Shown: positions 51,207-62,924 of the stretch, in pieces
How the letters are laid out: the number at the start of each line of letters is the position of its first letter
Position numbering within the stretch: the first letter of the stretch is position 1
Assembly: GCA_903813345.2 (NCBI GenBank)
Contig: CAIIXF020000004.1
Coordinates: 7,953,525-8,017,524, forward strand
Reading direction: 5' to 3'
From: Owenia fusiformis
Taxonomy: Eukaryota > Annelida > Polychaeta > Sabellida > Oweniidae
DNA: 64,000 bases
Program-made: the position numbers and the translations under genes
The notes under the pieces: model-generated
Database searches by the model: none
What the model was told of the DNA's origin: nothing
The model's input: the letters and a program-made list of their open reading frames with translations, nothing else

Positions 51207-52232
51207 AGGGGGGTCTTAGTTTTATAACAGGGTCTTAGTTTTATTACGTGGGGGGTCTTAGTTTTATAACAGGGTCTTAGTTTTATAACGTGGGGGGTCT
51301 TAGTTTTATAACAGGGTCTTAGTTTTATAACGTGGGGGGTCTTAGTTTTATAACAGGGTCTTAGTTTTATAACGTGGGGGGTCTTAGTTTTATAACAGGG
51401 TCTTAGTTTTATAACGTGGGGGGTCTTAGTTTTATAACAGGGTCTTAGTTTTATAACGTGGGGGGTCTTAGTTTTATAACGTGGGGGGTCTTAGTTTTAT
51501 AACAGGGTCTTAGTTTTATAACGTGGGGGGTCTTAGTTTTATAACAGGGTCTTAGTTTTATAACGTGGGGGGTCTTAGTTTTATAACAGGGTCTTAGTTT
51601 TATAACGTGGGGGTCTTAGTTTTATAACAGGGTCTTAGTTTTATAACGTGGGGGGTCTTAGTTTTATAACAGGGTCTTAGTTTTATAACATGGGGGGTCT
51701 TAGTTTTATAACAGGGTCTTAGTTTTATAATGTGGGGGGTCTTAGTTTTATAACAGGGTCTTAGTTTTATTACGTGGGGGTCTTAGTTTTATAACAGGGT
51801 CTTTGTTTTATAACGTGGGGGGTCTTAGTTTTATAACAGGGTCTTAGTTTTATAACGTGGGGGGTCTTAGTTTTATAACAGGGTCTTAGTTTTATAATGT
51901 GGGGGGTCTTAGTTTTATAACAGGGTCTTAGTTTTATAACGTGGGGGGTCTTAGTTTTATAACAGGGTCTTAGTTTTATAATGTGGGGGGTCTTAGTTTT
52001 ATAACAGGGTCTTAGTTTTATTACGTGGGGGGTCTTAGTTTTATAACAGGGTCTTAGTTTTATAACGTGGGGGGTCTTAGTTTTATAACAGGGTCTTAGT
52101 TTTATTACGTGGGGGGTCTTAGTTTTATAACAGGGTCTTAGTTTTATAACGTGGGGGGTCTTAGTTTTATTACATGGGGGGTCTTAGTTTTATAACAGGG
52201 TCTTAGTTTTATAACGTGGGGGGTCATAGTTT
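51207..52232. repeat. 1-kb minisatellite, about 43-bp composite unit
   Basis: Alternates GGGTCTTAGTTTTATAACA with GGGTCTTAGTTTTATAACG plus TGGGG, roughly 24 times, with few changes. It is a recent, possibly length-variable array. The following 52233-52833 contains no gene that I can support. Confidence 0.92.
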
Positions 52233-52833
52233 TGTAGGTCTTAGGTCTTAGGTCTTTGTTTTGTAGACACCCCCTCACCAATGGCAAATTAGTAATTGTT
52301 GAAAACAGTGCAAAGAAAACCTTCTCAACAGTTGTAATGATGACATACTCTGTATGCTATGCAACAATAGTTACACATAAAATGGCACAATAAGTTTACC
52401 CAATGGTCCATTTATCTCTGTGGACTGCTGTAAACATTTTTTATTTAATCTAGCAATGAAGTAGGAATTTTCACTTCAATGCAATTATATGTAGTCATAC
52501 ATCATATCAGAGTTGTTCTGCAGAACTGAAAATGAGAGGACTGATGAAAGTGTAACATTAAGGTATAACATATCTACTATTATGAAACACCCTTTACATT
52601 TAAACACATTTCCAGTCATTTATATTGTACACTTATTAGATACATACAAAATGATGAAAATGCAATTGCGTAATGCGTATGGTGGTTTCTTCTGAGAAGA
52701 GTAGAAAAAGTAGTTAAGTTAGGTTTTTGCTATAAACTGCAACTCCCTTTATGTTTAAAATGTAAACAACCCATGTTTAACCAAGTAGAATCTTGATTGC
52801 ATGTGTAGTTTGTGTGTTAATTATGTACAGTTA

Positions 52834-53236
52834 AGGTTTAGCTTGAAAGTAACATTTTGGTAAAAAATTGCTATACCTGCACATGTTATTTTCTTGTACA
52901 AAATTAAGTATGAAGGCATGTATTTCCTTTGCTTTTTTCTGGAAATTATAATTACACTGTCTTCTTTTAATAAACCTGGAAACGGTCCAATGGTAGCTCC
53001 TGTCTTGTCCGGAAACTTTGAAAGAAAATTTGGAAAAATAGAAAGTGTGAAATATCAGAATTTCCTGGAGTTCCCATTGAACTTCTGCCAGATATTTTAA
53101 AAGAAGACAATGTAATGATACTTTCCTGAAAAAAGCAAGGAAATTGACAAATGCCTTCATACTTTATTTTGTACCAGAAAATAACATGTGCAGGTATAGC
53201 AATTTTTTACCAAAATGTTGCTTTCCAACTGTACCT
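52834..53236. mobile_element. foldback MITE copy 2, complete (403 bp)
   Basis: Bounded by TA on both sides. The left end, AGGTTTAGCTTGAAAGTAAC, and the right end, GCTTTCCAACTGTACCT, are inverted repeats. The inverted similarity runs inward for more than 120 bp, through 'tttggtaaaaaattgc' and 'acctgcacatgttatttt'. No transposase. TA flanks fit a Tc1/mariner-type non-autonomous element. Open frames here are repeat translations. Confidence 0.8.
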
Positions 53237-53711
53237 TAGATCATTTAATATAACCTGTTGTTGTGTAAGTAGACGGTCATATATGGTTAAATGAAAATTT
53301 GTGGTCAGTCAATCTCCAAGGTCCCACCGAATAATTACAGCACTTACTAGCTTCACAATCACTTTAATTTCAAGAATACTGTATATCTTGCAAAATCACA
53401 AAATATTAATCATGCAATCAAATAATGTTTTACAGTTATCTGGAATCTCCCATGTTGTGCTCATTAATAAGTTCTGCAATTGTATAGTAATGTTCCTATT
53501 CAAATGGTGTATCAGATCCAATGCTGCTCAAAATTTGGGTGGTCATTTTAAATTCTGCATGTGCAATTGGTTGGTTATTTGTAGTTTCAAGAAAAAAATG
53601 ATTCAGTGAATTTACTTCAAATCCTTAAGGTCCTTATGTTGTGTGATCTCCCATATTGTAATATATAGTGCCTAGCATCTCAAACTCACATTGACCACTG
53701 AATGTGAATCA
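53237..53711. other. 3' flank of the NTase-TPR gene
   Basis: No gene seen. It presumably contains the 3' UTR of the minus-strand NTase-TPR gene. 'aatattaatcatgcaatcaa' and other AT-rich sequence; no unambiguous polyadenylation signal was chosen. Confidence 0.35.
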
Positions 53712-56700
53712 TTATGAAATTGTGCAAGAACAACACCTTCTATTGTCAAAATGGTCACTCTGATCAATGAGTTCTAATATACTTCTGTAACCAGAATTTG
53801 AATCCTCTCCATACTCATGGTTAATGCCAAGATTTCCTGAATCATCAGATTGGTTTGCAGTTTGGCCACACTGTTCAATCAGTTCTAATGCTCCTGTGTA
53901 ATCAGCATGGGAATCTCCTCCATACTGGTGGGCCATGTCAAGACTTTGCATGAAATAAGACAAAGCTTCTGTGTGGTTCCCAATTTCTTGATTAATTATT
54001 CCAATGTTTCTTAATAAGCAAGTGATATCAGGATGAGGATTGTCTTGATGGATCCGTCTTAACATTGCCAGACTCTCCTTTTGATATTCTAGTGCTTGAG
54101 TGTTATCTCCCATGATAAGATACGCATTGCCAATGTTGTTAAGTGAATTAGCAACATTTGTATGGGGACTGTCTTTATGGATCAGTCTTAACATCACCAG
54201 ACTCTCCTGATGATATTTCAGTGCTTCGGTGTTATCACCCATATTGAAATACACATTGCCAATGCTGTTTAGGGAATTAGTAACATCTGGGTGGGGACTG
54301 TCTTGATGGATGAGTCTTCTCATTTCCAGACCCTCCTGATGATATTTCAGTGCTTCATCGTGATCTCCCATGTTATCATATACATTGCCAATGTGGTGAA
54401 ATAAAGCAGCAAAATTTGGATGGGGACTGTCTTGATGGATCAGTCTATACATTGCCAAACTCTCCTGATGATATTTCACCGCTTTAGTGTGATCTCCAAA
54501 ACTATCATATACTTTGCCAATGCTGTGAAGTGAAATAGCAACATCTGTCTGGGGACTGTCTTGATGGATCAGTCTATACATTGCCAGGCTCTCCTGATAA
54601 TGTTTCAGTGCTTCAGCATGATCTCCTATGTTAGCATACACATTGCCAATATTGTGAAGTGAAATAGCGACATCTGAATGGGGACTGTCTTGATGGATCA
54701 GTCTTCTCATTTCTAGACCCTCCTCATGATATTTCAGGGCTTCACTGTGATTTCCCATGTCGTAATACACATTGCCAATATTGTCAAGTGAATTAGCAAC
54801 ATCTGTATGGGGACTGTCTTGATGGATTAGTCTTAACATTTCCAGGCTCCCATGATGATGTTTCAGTGCTTCAGTGTGATCTCCCATGTTATTATATACA
54901 TTGCCAATGCTGTGAAGTGAAATAGCAACATCTCTATGGGGACTGTCTTGATGGATTAGTCTTCTCATTTTCAGACTCTCCTGATAATGTTTCAGTGCTT
55001 CAGCATGATCTCCTATGTTAGCATACACATTGCCAATATTGTCAAGTGAATTAGCAACATCTGTATGGGGACTGTCTTGATGGATTAGTCTTAACATTTC
55101 CAGGCTCCCATGATGATGTTTCAGTGCTTCAGTGTGATCTCCCATGTTATTATATACATTGCCAATGCTGTGAAGTGAAATAGCAACATCTCTATGGGGA
55201 CTGTCTTGATGGATTAGTCTTCTCATTTTCAGACTCTCCTGATAATGTTTCAGTGCTTCAGCATGATCTCCTATGTTAGCATACACATTGCCAATATTGT
55301 CAAGTGAATTAGCAACATCTGTATGGGGACTGTCTTGATGGATTAGTCTTAACATTTCCAGGCTCCCATGATGATGTTTCAGTGCTTCAGTGTGATCTCC
55401 CATGTTATTATATACATTGCCAATGCTGTGAAGTGAAATAGCAACATCTCTATGGGGACTGTCTTGATGGATTAGTCTTCTCATTTTCAGACTCTCCTGG
55501 TGATGTATCAGCGCTTCAGTGTGATCTCCCATGTTGTAATACACATTGCCAATTTCATTAAGTGAAGTAGCGACATCTGAATGGGGACTGTCTTGATGGA
55601 TCATTCTTCTCATTTTCAGACTCTCCTGATGATATTTCAGTGCTTCAGTGTGATCTCCCATGTTATGATATACAAGCCCAATGCTGTGAAGTGAAGTAGC
55701 AATATCTGTGTGTGGACTGTCTTGATGGATCAGTCTTTCCATTGCCAAACTCTCCTGATGATATTTCAGTGCTTCAGTGTTGTCTCCCATGTTATAATAA
55801 TCATTGCCAATGTTGTGAAGTAAAGTAGCAACATCTGGGTGGGGACTGTCTTGATGGATTAGTCTTCTCATTTCCAGACTCTCCTGATGATATTTCAGTG
55901 CTTTAGTGTTGTCTCCCATGTTGTAATACACATTGCCAATTCTGTGAAGTGAATTAGCAACATCTGTGTGGGGACTGTCTTGATGGATTAGTCTTAACAT
56001 TTCCAGGCTCCCATGATGATGTTTCAGTGCTTCAGTGTGATCTCCCATGTTATTATATACATTGCCAATGCTGTGAAGTGAAATAGCAACATCTCTATGG
56101 GGACTGTCTTGATGGATTAGTCTTCTCATTTTCAGACTCTCCTGATAATGTTTCAGTGCTTCAGCATGATCTCCTATGTTAGCATACACATTGCCAATAT
56201 TGTCAAGTGAATTAGCAACATCTGTATGGGGACTGTCTTGATGGATTAGTCTTAACATTTCCAGGCTCCCATGATGATGTTTCAGTGCTTCAGTGTGATC
56301 TCCCATGTTATTATATACATTGCCAATGCTGTGAAGTGAAATAGCAACATCTCTATGGGGACTGTCTTGATGGATTAGTCTTCTCATTTTCAGACTCTCC
56401 TGATAATGTTTCAGTGCTTCAGCATGATCTCCTATGTTAGCATACACATTGCCAATATTGTCAAGTGAATTAGCAACATCTGTATGGGGACTGTCTTGAT
56501 GGATTAGTCTTAACATTTCCAGGCTCCCATGATGATGTTTCAGTGCTTCAGTGTGATCTCCCATGTTATTATATACATTGCCAATGCTGTGAAGTGAAAT
56601 AGCAACATCTCTATGGGGACTGTCTTGATGGATTAGTCTTCTCATTTTCAGACTCTCCTGGTGATGTATCAGCGCTTCAGTGTGATCTCCCATGTTGTAA

Positions 56701-59700
56701 TACACATTGCCAATTTCATTAAGTGAAGTAGCGACATCTGAATGGGGACTGTCTTGATGGATCATTCTTCTCATTTTCAGACTCTCCTGATGATATTTCA
56801 GTGCTTCAGTGTGATCTCCCATGTTATGATATACAAGCCCAATGCTGTGAAGTGAAGTAGCAATATCTGTGTGTGGACTGTCTTGATGGATTAGTTTACT
56901 CATTGCCAAACTCTCCTGATGATATTTCAGTGCTTCAGTGTTGTCTCCCATGTTATAATAATCATTGCCAATGTTGTGAAGTAAAGTAGCAACATCTGGG
57001 TGGGGACTGTCTTGATGGATTAGTCTTCTCATTTCCAGACTCTCCTGATGATATTTCAGTGCTTTAGTGTTGTCTCCCATGTTGTAATACACATTGCCAA
57101 TTCTGTGAAGTGAATTAGCAACATCTGTGTGGGGACTGTCTTGATGGATCAGTCTTTCCATTTCCAGACTCTCCTGATGATGTTTCAGTGCTTTAGTGTG
57201 ATCTCCCATGTTATCATATACATTGCCAATGTTGTGAAGTGAATTAGCAACATCTGTGTGGGGACTGTTTTGATGGATCAGCCTGTACATTGCCAGACTC
57301 TCCTGATGATGTTTCAGTGCTTTAGTGTGATCTCCCATGTTATCATATACATTGCCAATGTTGTGAAGTGAATTAGCAACATCTGGATGAGGACTGTTTT
57401 GATGGATCAGCCTGTACATTGCCAGACTCTCCTGATGATGTTTCAGTGCTTTAGTGTGATCTCCCATATTATTATAAACACTGCCAATGTTGCGTAGTGA
57501 ATTAGCAACATGTGGGTGGGGACTATCTTGATAGATTTTTTTATACATTGCCAGGCTCTCATGAAGATACTCCAGTGCTTTAGTGCAATCTGCTATTTCA
57601 AGACCAAGATTGTTCATTGAATGGGCAAGATCTTCATGGGGCCTGTCTTGATGGATCAGTTTTTCAATTTCTAGACTCTTCTGATATAGTGTTAATATTT
57701 TAGTGCGATCCTTACTAATGTCATATGTACTGGCAATGTTGTTAAGAGTAGCAGAAAAATTTGGGTGGGAACTTTGTTGGTGGATCAGTGTTTTCATTGC
57801 CAGACTCTTATGATGGTATTTCAGTTGTTGAGTCTCTTCTCCTCTGCAATTATATACATACCCTATTTTACTTAGAAGTGCAGAAATCATCTCTTTATCA
57901 TCTAGATCTCTACATATTTCAAGACTCTCCTCAAGATATTGAAGTGCAATGGCATATTTGCCTTGGGCCTTATATAGATCACCTATTTCTGTAAGGATGG
58001 AACTGATGTCCTTCTCTTGACCTCCATATTCAATGTTCTTAAGTGTTTTCAATTCTGCTTTATATACAAATAGTGCCCTCTCAAAGAAAAATGTGTTCTT
58101 GTATAACTCTCCTTTCACTTTATTATTTTCTTCAAAGTATTTGTTCTCATATACCCATGGATTCTTGTTATCAACGTTTGAATTGAGGAATTTACACCAA
58201 GGGTTGAAAATGTTGTAAAAGCGGAAAATGGCTGTAAAACTTCTGACTGGTATGACCTCTTGTGTTTCATCATCATTGGAACTGTGTAAGAATGATATGA
58301 GCTCCTTTTGTTGCTTATAATTACCATAGACCATATGTCTAAGATTGATGACAGTACTAACCATCATCTGGAGATCCTTCTTGGCCCTTAAGGTCAAAAT
58401 TCCTTTCTCCTGCAATTCCTCTAAGACATCTAGAGGGGCAGATGATGAACAGCCATGCATTAGTTTCAAAATGTTTATAGATATTGTAGCAAATCTGTAA
58501 ACATCATGCTTGGTATGTATTTTCTTTGAGAATGATTTTGATGTCAATGGGTTCTCATTGTATTTTTCCAAATCTTCTCTCAATGTCTTCATTGCTCGTT
58601 CCTTCCCAACAGTGATTTTTGGATTTTCTGTTGAGGATGATGCTAGTATTGCATGGACTTTGTCATTGTACTCCTTCCAAAGATGTTGATCTCCAATTAT
58701 GAGGGTTGATGACATTAGAACATCACTAAGGTGGTATCCCTCCTTAAGTGATTCATCCTTATACTGAAATTTACTCATCTCTTCAACAGTCATGATCAGT
58801 TCAAGTCTTGCAGGTTTGCTAGTGGTAAGGTCCTTTTTAGATTTCCTACCAATAGCTGTCTTACTAGCCCATGGCTGTGTTCCATCAAAAGAAACCCCTC
58901 TGGTGGTCACTTTATCCCAAAAGTCATTGTCTGTCATGTCATGTGGAAGGTGATTGTTATAATCTGTCAGAACTGGTATGTCTAAGCAGTTTAACAGTGT
59001 TTCCCCCAAGTTTAAAACCTTTAAGTGCATGTAATAGGCTATCATACGCAATTGCATTTTGACATTTTCTACTGGTTTACCTAAAGAATCATACAATATT
59101 GCCCACTCTATGTCAGAGTATGCTGTGACCTCTTGACGAGACAGGGAACCAAGTGCTAAAAATGCAAATTTACAATCGGGCTCCCCTAAAACAGAAATGC
59201 AATCTTCAATCATAGATTTATAAAAATCTAAAAGCTGTTTTGTGAGTCCACCATACAGATCTTTACTGTGTTTTATAGTGTTGTCTTCATCTTCTTCTTT
59301 CATCTCTGTTGTTACCTCATCAACTGTCATGTCTTCCTTTATGATGGTATTCACAGTGGTGTTGGAATAGTCCCTTATCTCTTTCAGTATTTCTCTGTAC
59401 TTTTGAGTTGAATCTTTTGTGGGCACTTCACAATTTTTTGACAGCTTTTCTAAAAAGCTGTTTTCTATAAGCTGAAGCTGCCTGTCAGTGCTTTCTAAGT
59501 CATGTTCCAGTGAGGTGTCCATGTCAGTATACTGCTTACTGTGTAACAACTCGAATCTTCGCTTTGCAGCATTGTACAATGCACAGGACCATATATAATG
59601 TTCATGCCAGATTTCCGAGGTCTGAGCTAATCTGATATGCTCCTCTCCAAGAAGGCACATCAAGTCTGCCTGTTTTCTTAGTTCTGTCTTTTGGTCACAG

Positions 59701-59743
59701 GCAGTTATTTTGCAACCAAGTTCATACATTGTTTGGGTAACCT
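53712..59743 (-). CDS. giant nucleotidyltransferase (DUF294-like) - TPR protein, main exon
   Basis: One uninterrupted exon; from ATG 59729 it encodes 2,005 residues. Residues 194-209 read GSLSRQEVTAYSDIEW, the GS...R.E....SD.E pattern of the DUF294/GlnD-type nucleotidyltransferase fold (acidic residues D206 and E208). LIIGDQHLWKEY and a helical segment follow, as in DUF294 proteins. From about residue 555 to 1950 run about 32 TPRs of 43 residues (IGNVYxNMGDHTEALKxHQESLxMxRLIHQDSPHxDVA), kinesin-light-chain-like in pattern. The end is RRCCSCTIS, with CTIS a CaaX-type prenylation signal. Upstream of the ATG is an acceptor (ttttCAG|AG at 59743), so the true start is probably in the 2A-like exon at 62924. 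The TPRs presumably bind proteins; substrate and pathway are unknown. Confidence 0.88.
54796..57117 (-). repeat. 9-TPR block (1,161 bp) tandemly duplicated inside the NTase-TPR gene
   Basis: Sequence at 55921 on recurs at 57082 on, offset 1,161 bp = 9 x 129 bp (nine 43-residue TPRs), with very few differences. Inside each block a two-TPR pair (258 bp; HSIGNVYNN then DNIGNVYAN) is itself repeated. The duplication keeps the reading frame. Confidence 0.88.
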
Positions 59744-60353
59744 CTGAAAATGAAAATTTTTTTTTTGCTTTTGATAATGATATGATAATAAGATTAAAAT
59801 ACTTTCAAATCTTATTTTTGCATGCAACTTCATGAGTTGATAATAGGTGGTTTAAAGGCCCCATTTGAAAGTTTCAACCACTTTGGCTCATATTATAGTC
59901 TTATTTTTAAACATTTGACCAATGGTGTTGAATTTATTATTTTCTTTAAAATAGCATTTCAGGGATCACTTGTATCTAGAAGTATTTGACATGTTTTATC
60001 ATCAAAAAATCTCAGCTTTTGTAAAATAAAAATATTTGACAATTTTAAAATACCAATATTATTTTTCAAGTGAAAAATGTCTCGAACATCTTTTAAAGTT
60101 GGCCAAAAAATATATTTGGATGAATAGAAATATTATCAAACTTTACTCCGGACCTTTAATTAAGCTGGGCATGGATAAGTGAAACTTTCTTAAAAGATAT
60201 GATATATAGTATTGATGCAAAGGTGAAATAAAGAACCTGAAGTTGTCAAGGTTAATGATTAATAGAATGTAAGCAGGTTCCGAATTGTTCTTGCTTTCAA
60301 TTGGAATACTTTATTGATTTTATTGATGATTATACAAATACAACAAGGTCTTA

Positions 60354-60988
60354 CAGGGTGGACCAAAAACATTTGAACATTACAAAATTGATATGCTTTA
60401 TTGCCTCTAACATCAATCAAGATTAAGCTAAAGATTGATTGATTTTATGTAATAAACATAAAACAAACAAGAAATACTTATCGATTACAAACATAATTTG
60501 AGTATTGGGTGTATCAGGAGACATTTTATATTTATAGCTTGAAATATTGTATCCCTCATCACAACCTTACTTTGTTCACCTTTCAAAAAGTCTTTATGCA
60601 AAACCTTTTAAATTGTAGCAATTAATGTTGCCTCTGTAGAAAGTTATAGATCACGCCCAAAAAGAACTTGTCACTGCATCCATAAAGGACTGTCAGCCAT
60701 AGATCAAGTAAAGCTCATTGTTCAGATGGTGAAGAAGAGTAAAACTTTCTAGGTTCGAAAAATTGGGTGGTCATCATAAGAAATGGAAAATGGAGAAGAA
60801 CAAACCAATACTTCACTTCTCCTATAACAGGCATAGGACAGATAGCATTGGCTGTTGGACCAATTGCCCACTTTTTGGATAAGTTAATCTTGTGTTTTTA
60901 CTTGCATTTCATAACATTCTTATAACAATATTTTTTTGTAATTTTGGAGAAAGATCTTGAAAAATGTTGTGATTTTTAGACCACCCTG
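60354..60988. mobile_element. Tc1/mariner-type non-autonomous element
   Basis: Flanked by TA. The left end is CAGGGTGGACCAAAAACATT and the right end, inverted, CAGGGTGGTCTAAAAATCAC. No intact transposase; a short helix-turn-helix-like remnant may lie at 60690-60790. It lies in the putative intron of the NTase-TPR gene. Confidence 0.65.
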
Positions 60989-61219
60989 TATATTAACTAT
61001 TTATTTAGATTTTTCTCTCAAAAGCAGGACTATCCTATGAGTTAGGGTTCAGAGCTTAGACAGCTACAAACTTTTCGGTTTAGTTCAGTTTGGTTTTTGA
61101 CTCCCTTGGTTTGGCTTTCGGTTGAGTTATTCTTGGTTCATATCGCACTGTTCTTATATTCTACTATAAAGAATATAAATAAAATTAGTCTTAATGATCA
61201 CTATATTTTGATTTTTATA

Positions 61220-62538
61220 CAAGGCAAGGAGGATTGGCTTCCAGATTTACAACTTGATATTTAAGTCTCCAAGCAGTTTGTTATGTGATGTTTGTGTTCC
61301 TGCATGTTTCTTTTGATGGCAATAGCAATGATAATGAGAAACATGTCATGGTGAGGTACAGGTGACGCCCATATGGATACGGATGTGTTTTTGTCAACAC
61401 TGAGGAGGCTTTTTCTGAGACGTGGGGAGGTAGATTTTTAAAGTTGGAAATAGATTGTTATCTTTGACTTTTATGTAAATATATTTGAGTTTGAATGTTA
61501 ACAATGCTATGTATTATTTCTTCTTTTTTGCACAAACCGACGGCTATCATCTGTGAAGGAAAATGAGCAATTTCGTCAGTGTTGACACATTTTTATCTTT
61601 TAGCCTTGGTACCATTCTGTGAACATACAATTACATCGGTAAAGTATTCACATGATGTGCGAAAACCAAGAGTGAAAAGAGTCTAAATAAGTTTTAATTG
61701 TCCTGAAAAATTAGTTTTGAGTAAACCATGAGGAGGGGTTCAAATTATTTCAGTTGACGTCAAGGAAGTGTTAAGGGAAGTGTAGAATACATGTACACTG
61801 ATTGTTAACGATCTGGAAGTGTAGAAAAACTTAGTATGACATGTTACACTAGGGATCGCACATACATGTACATTATTTACGTATCTCGTTGTTATGAAAT
61901 GTATTCTTTAAAGATTTGATAGATAGGTCAAGGTTAAAATAAATCTTAAAATAACAATTATGGCATTTGTTGTGTGGTACTGAAAATAAAATAAATCAAT
62001 ACCTACCTGAAAATACATACCTGAAAATGTATCTCGACCCTTAATAACTTGATATAAATATACCTTTATTGTGCATAGAGCTAACATGGGAACCCCACTT
62101 GACATACGTTGACGAAGCCTATGCGAAGACTTTCTGATCGTTAACACATTGAAACAAATTACAACGAATGACACACAAAACTTTTATTCGCCGCAAATTT
62201 TTAATCATGTTCAACATTTTCAGAAAAATAAGACAAATTTCAACGGATGTACAATAAACGCTCACTAACACATCCAAACGAACACCACCAACAATGTTCG
62301 ATGTACTGCCAAGTACATATACTAATGGGAATGAATTTGATTCATGTCCTTGACATTAAGTTGATGTTTAGGGGGTTTCACTCATATGTGAGGGGGCCCT
62401 CAGATTGAATAATTGTAAGCAGCAAGATGGTGAAATTTTGTCATGTTAATTATGCCTTGTTTGAATTTTGTAAACACGCCATGACTCCATGTATGACAAA
62501 ATATCAAGATGAAATGCTGGAAGTCAATCCTCCTTGTT
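61220..62538. mobile_element. TIR-bounded element, 1.3 kb
   Basis: 'caaggcaaggaggattggct' then tccag at 61220, and its inverse 'ctggaagtcaatcctccttg' at 62517. The same core bounds the MITE at 46108. Interior ORFs are short and unrecognised. It lies between the 2A-like exon and the main NTase-TPR exon. Confidence 0.5.
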
Positions 62539-62725
62539 CATCAGGCATTTTTTTTCAATATTTTAGAGAATATGCAATTTACAAAGGGTAATTTTCACTC
62601 AATTAATGTTTTCTGAAAAACCAAACTGAACAGCTTTTCTGAACTGTCGAGGACAATGACCGTTGGAACGCTGCACTTATGGTTAGCCATCTGACCCCTA
62701 CTATGAGTACTTAATTTATTGTTAC

Positions 62726-62924
62726 CTGATTTCTTTTGTGGTTGAGTTTGTGGGCCTGGGTTTTGTTCAACTCCTCCTCGTACCAGCAGTATCGTAATGA
62801 TTTGCAGTATCAATACCATCTGTTTTGGAGATTTAACGATTCTTGATAAACGGATTGTCTTTTTTTGCCGACCTCCATTGAACATTCCAATGGCAACTCT
62901 CCATTGCTCCATTGAGATCCCCAT
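62726..62924 (-). CDS. leader exon with 2A-like NPGP motif, probable first exon of the NTase-TPR gene
   Basis: ATG at 62924. Residues 1-18 are MGISMEQWRVAIGMFNGG; 36-48 are hydrophobic (MVLILQIITILLV); 49-58 are RGGVEQNPGP, the D-x-E-x-NPGP 2A signature except that the usual Asp is Gly. A donor TCAG|GTAACA lies at 62725 and leaves phase 1. The acceptor at 59743 of the NTase-TPR exon needs exactly phase 1 and keeps the frame to its ATG. Reading on without splicing gives a 109-residue ORF ending at 62595. In 2A peptides the ribosome skips the Gly-Pro bond. N-terminal 2A-like leaders are known in sea urchin NLR-type proteins and in non-LTR retrotransposons. The alternative is a stray LINE ORF1 5' end. 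Confidence 0.6.
62751..62777 (-). other. 2A-like ribosome-skipping motif GGVEQNPGP
   Basis: Codons 50-58 of the leader exon. The NPG|P junction is intact. The canonical Asp before VE is Gly, so skipping may be weak or absent. The preceding helix-forming hydrophobic stretch is retained. Confidence 0.65.

Noticed and set aside
57761-59062. Plus-strand ORFs inside the NTase-TPR exon
   Set aside because: Antisense shadows of the 2,005-residue frame.
61908-62174. 88-residue minus-strand ORF between the 2A exon and the TPR exon as an extra exon
   Set aside because: Lies inside the TIR element at 61220-62538 and resembles nothing known; no matching splice pair was convincing.
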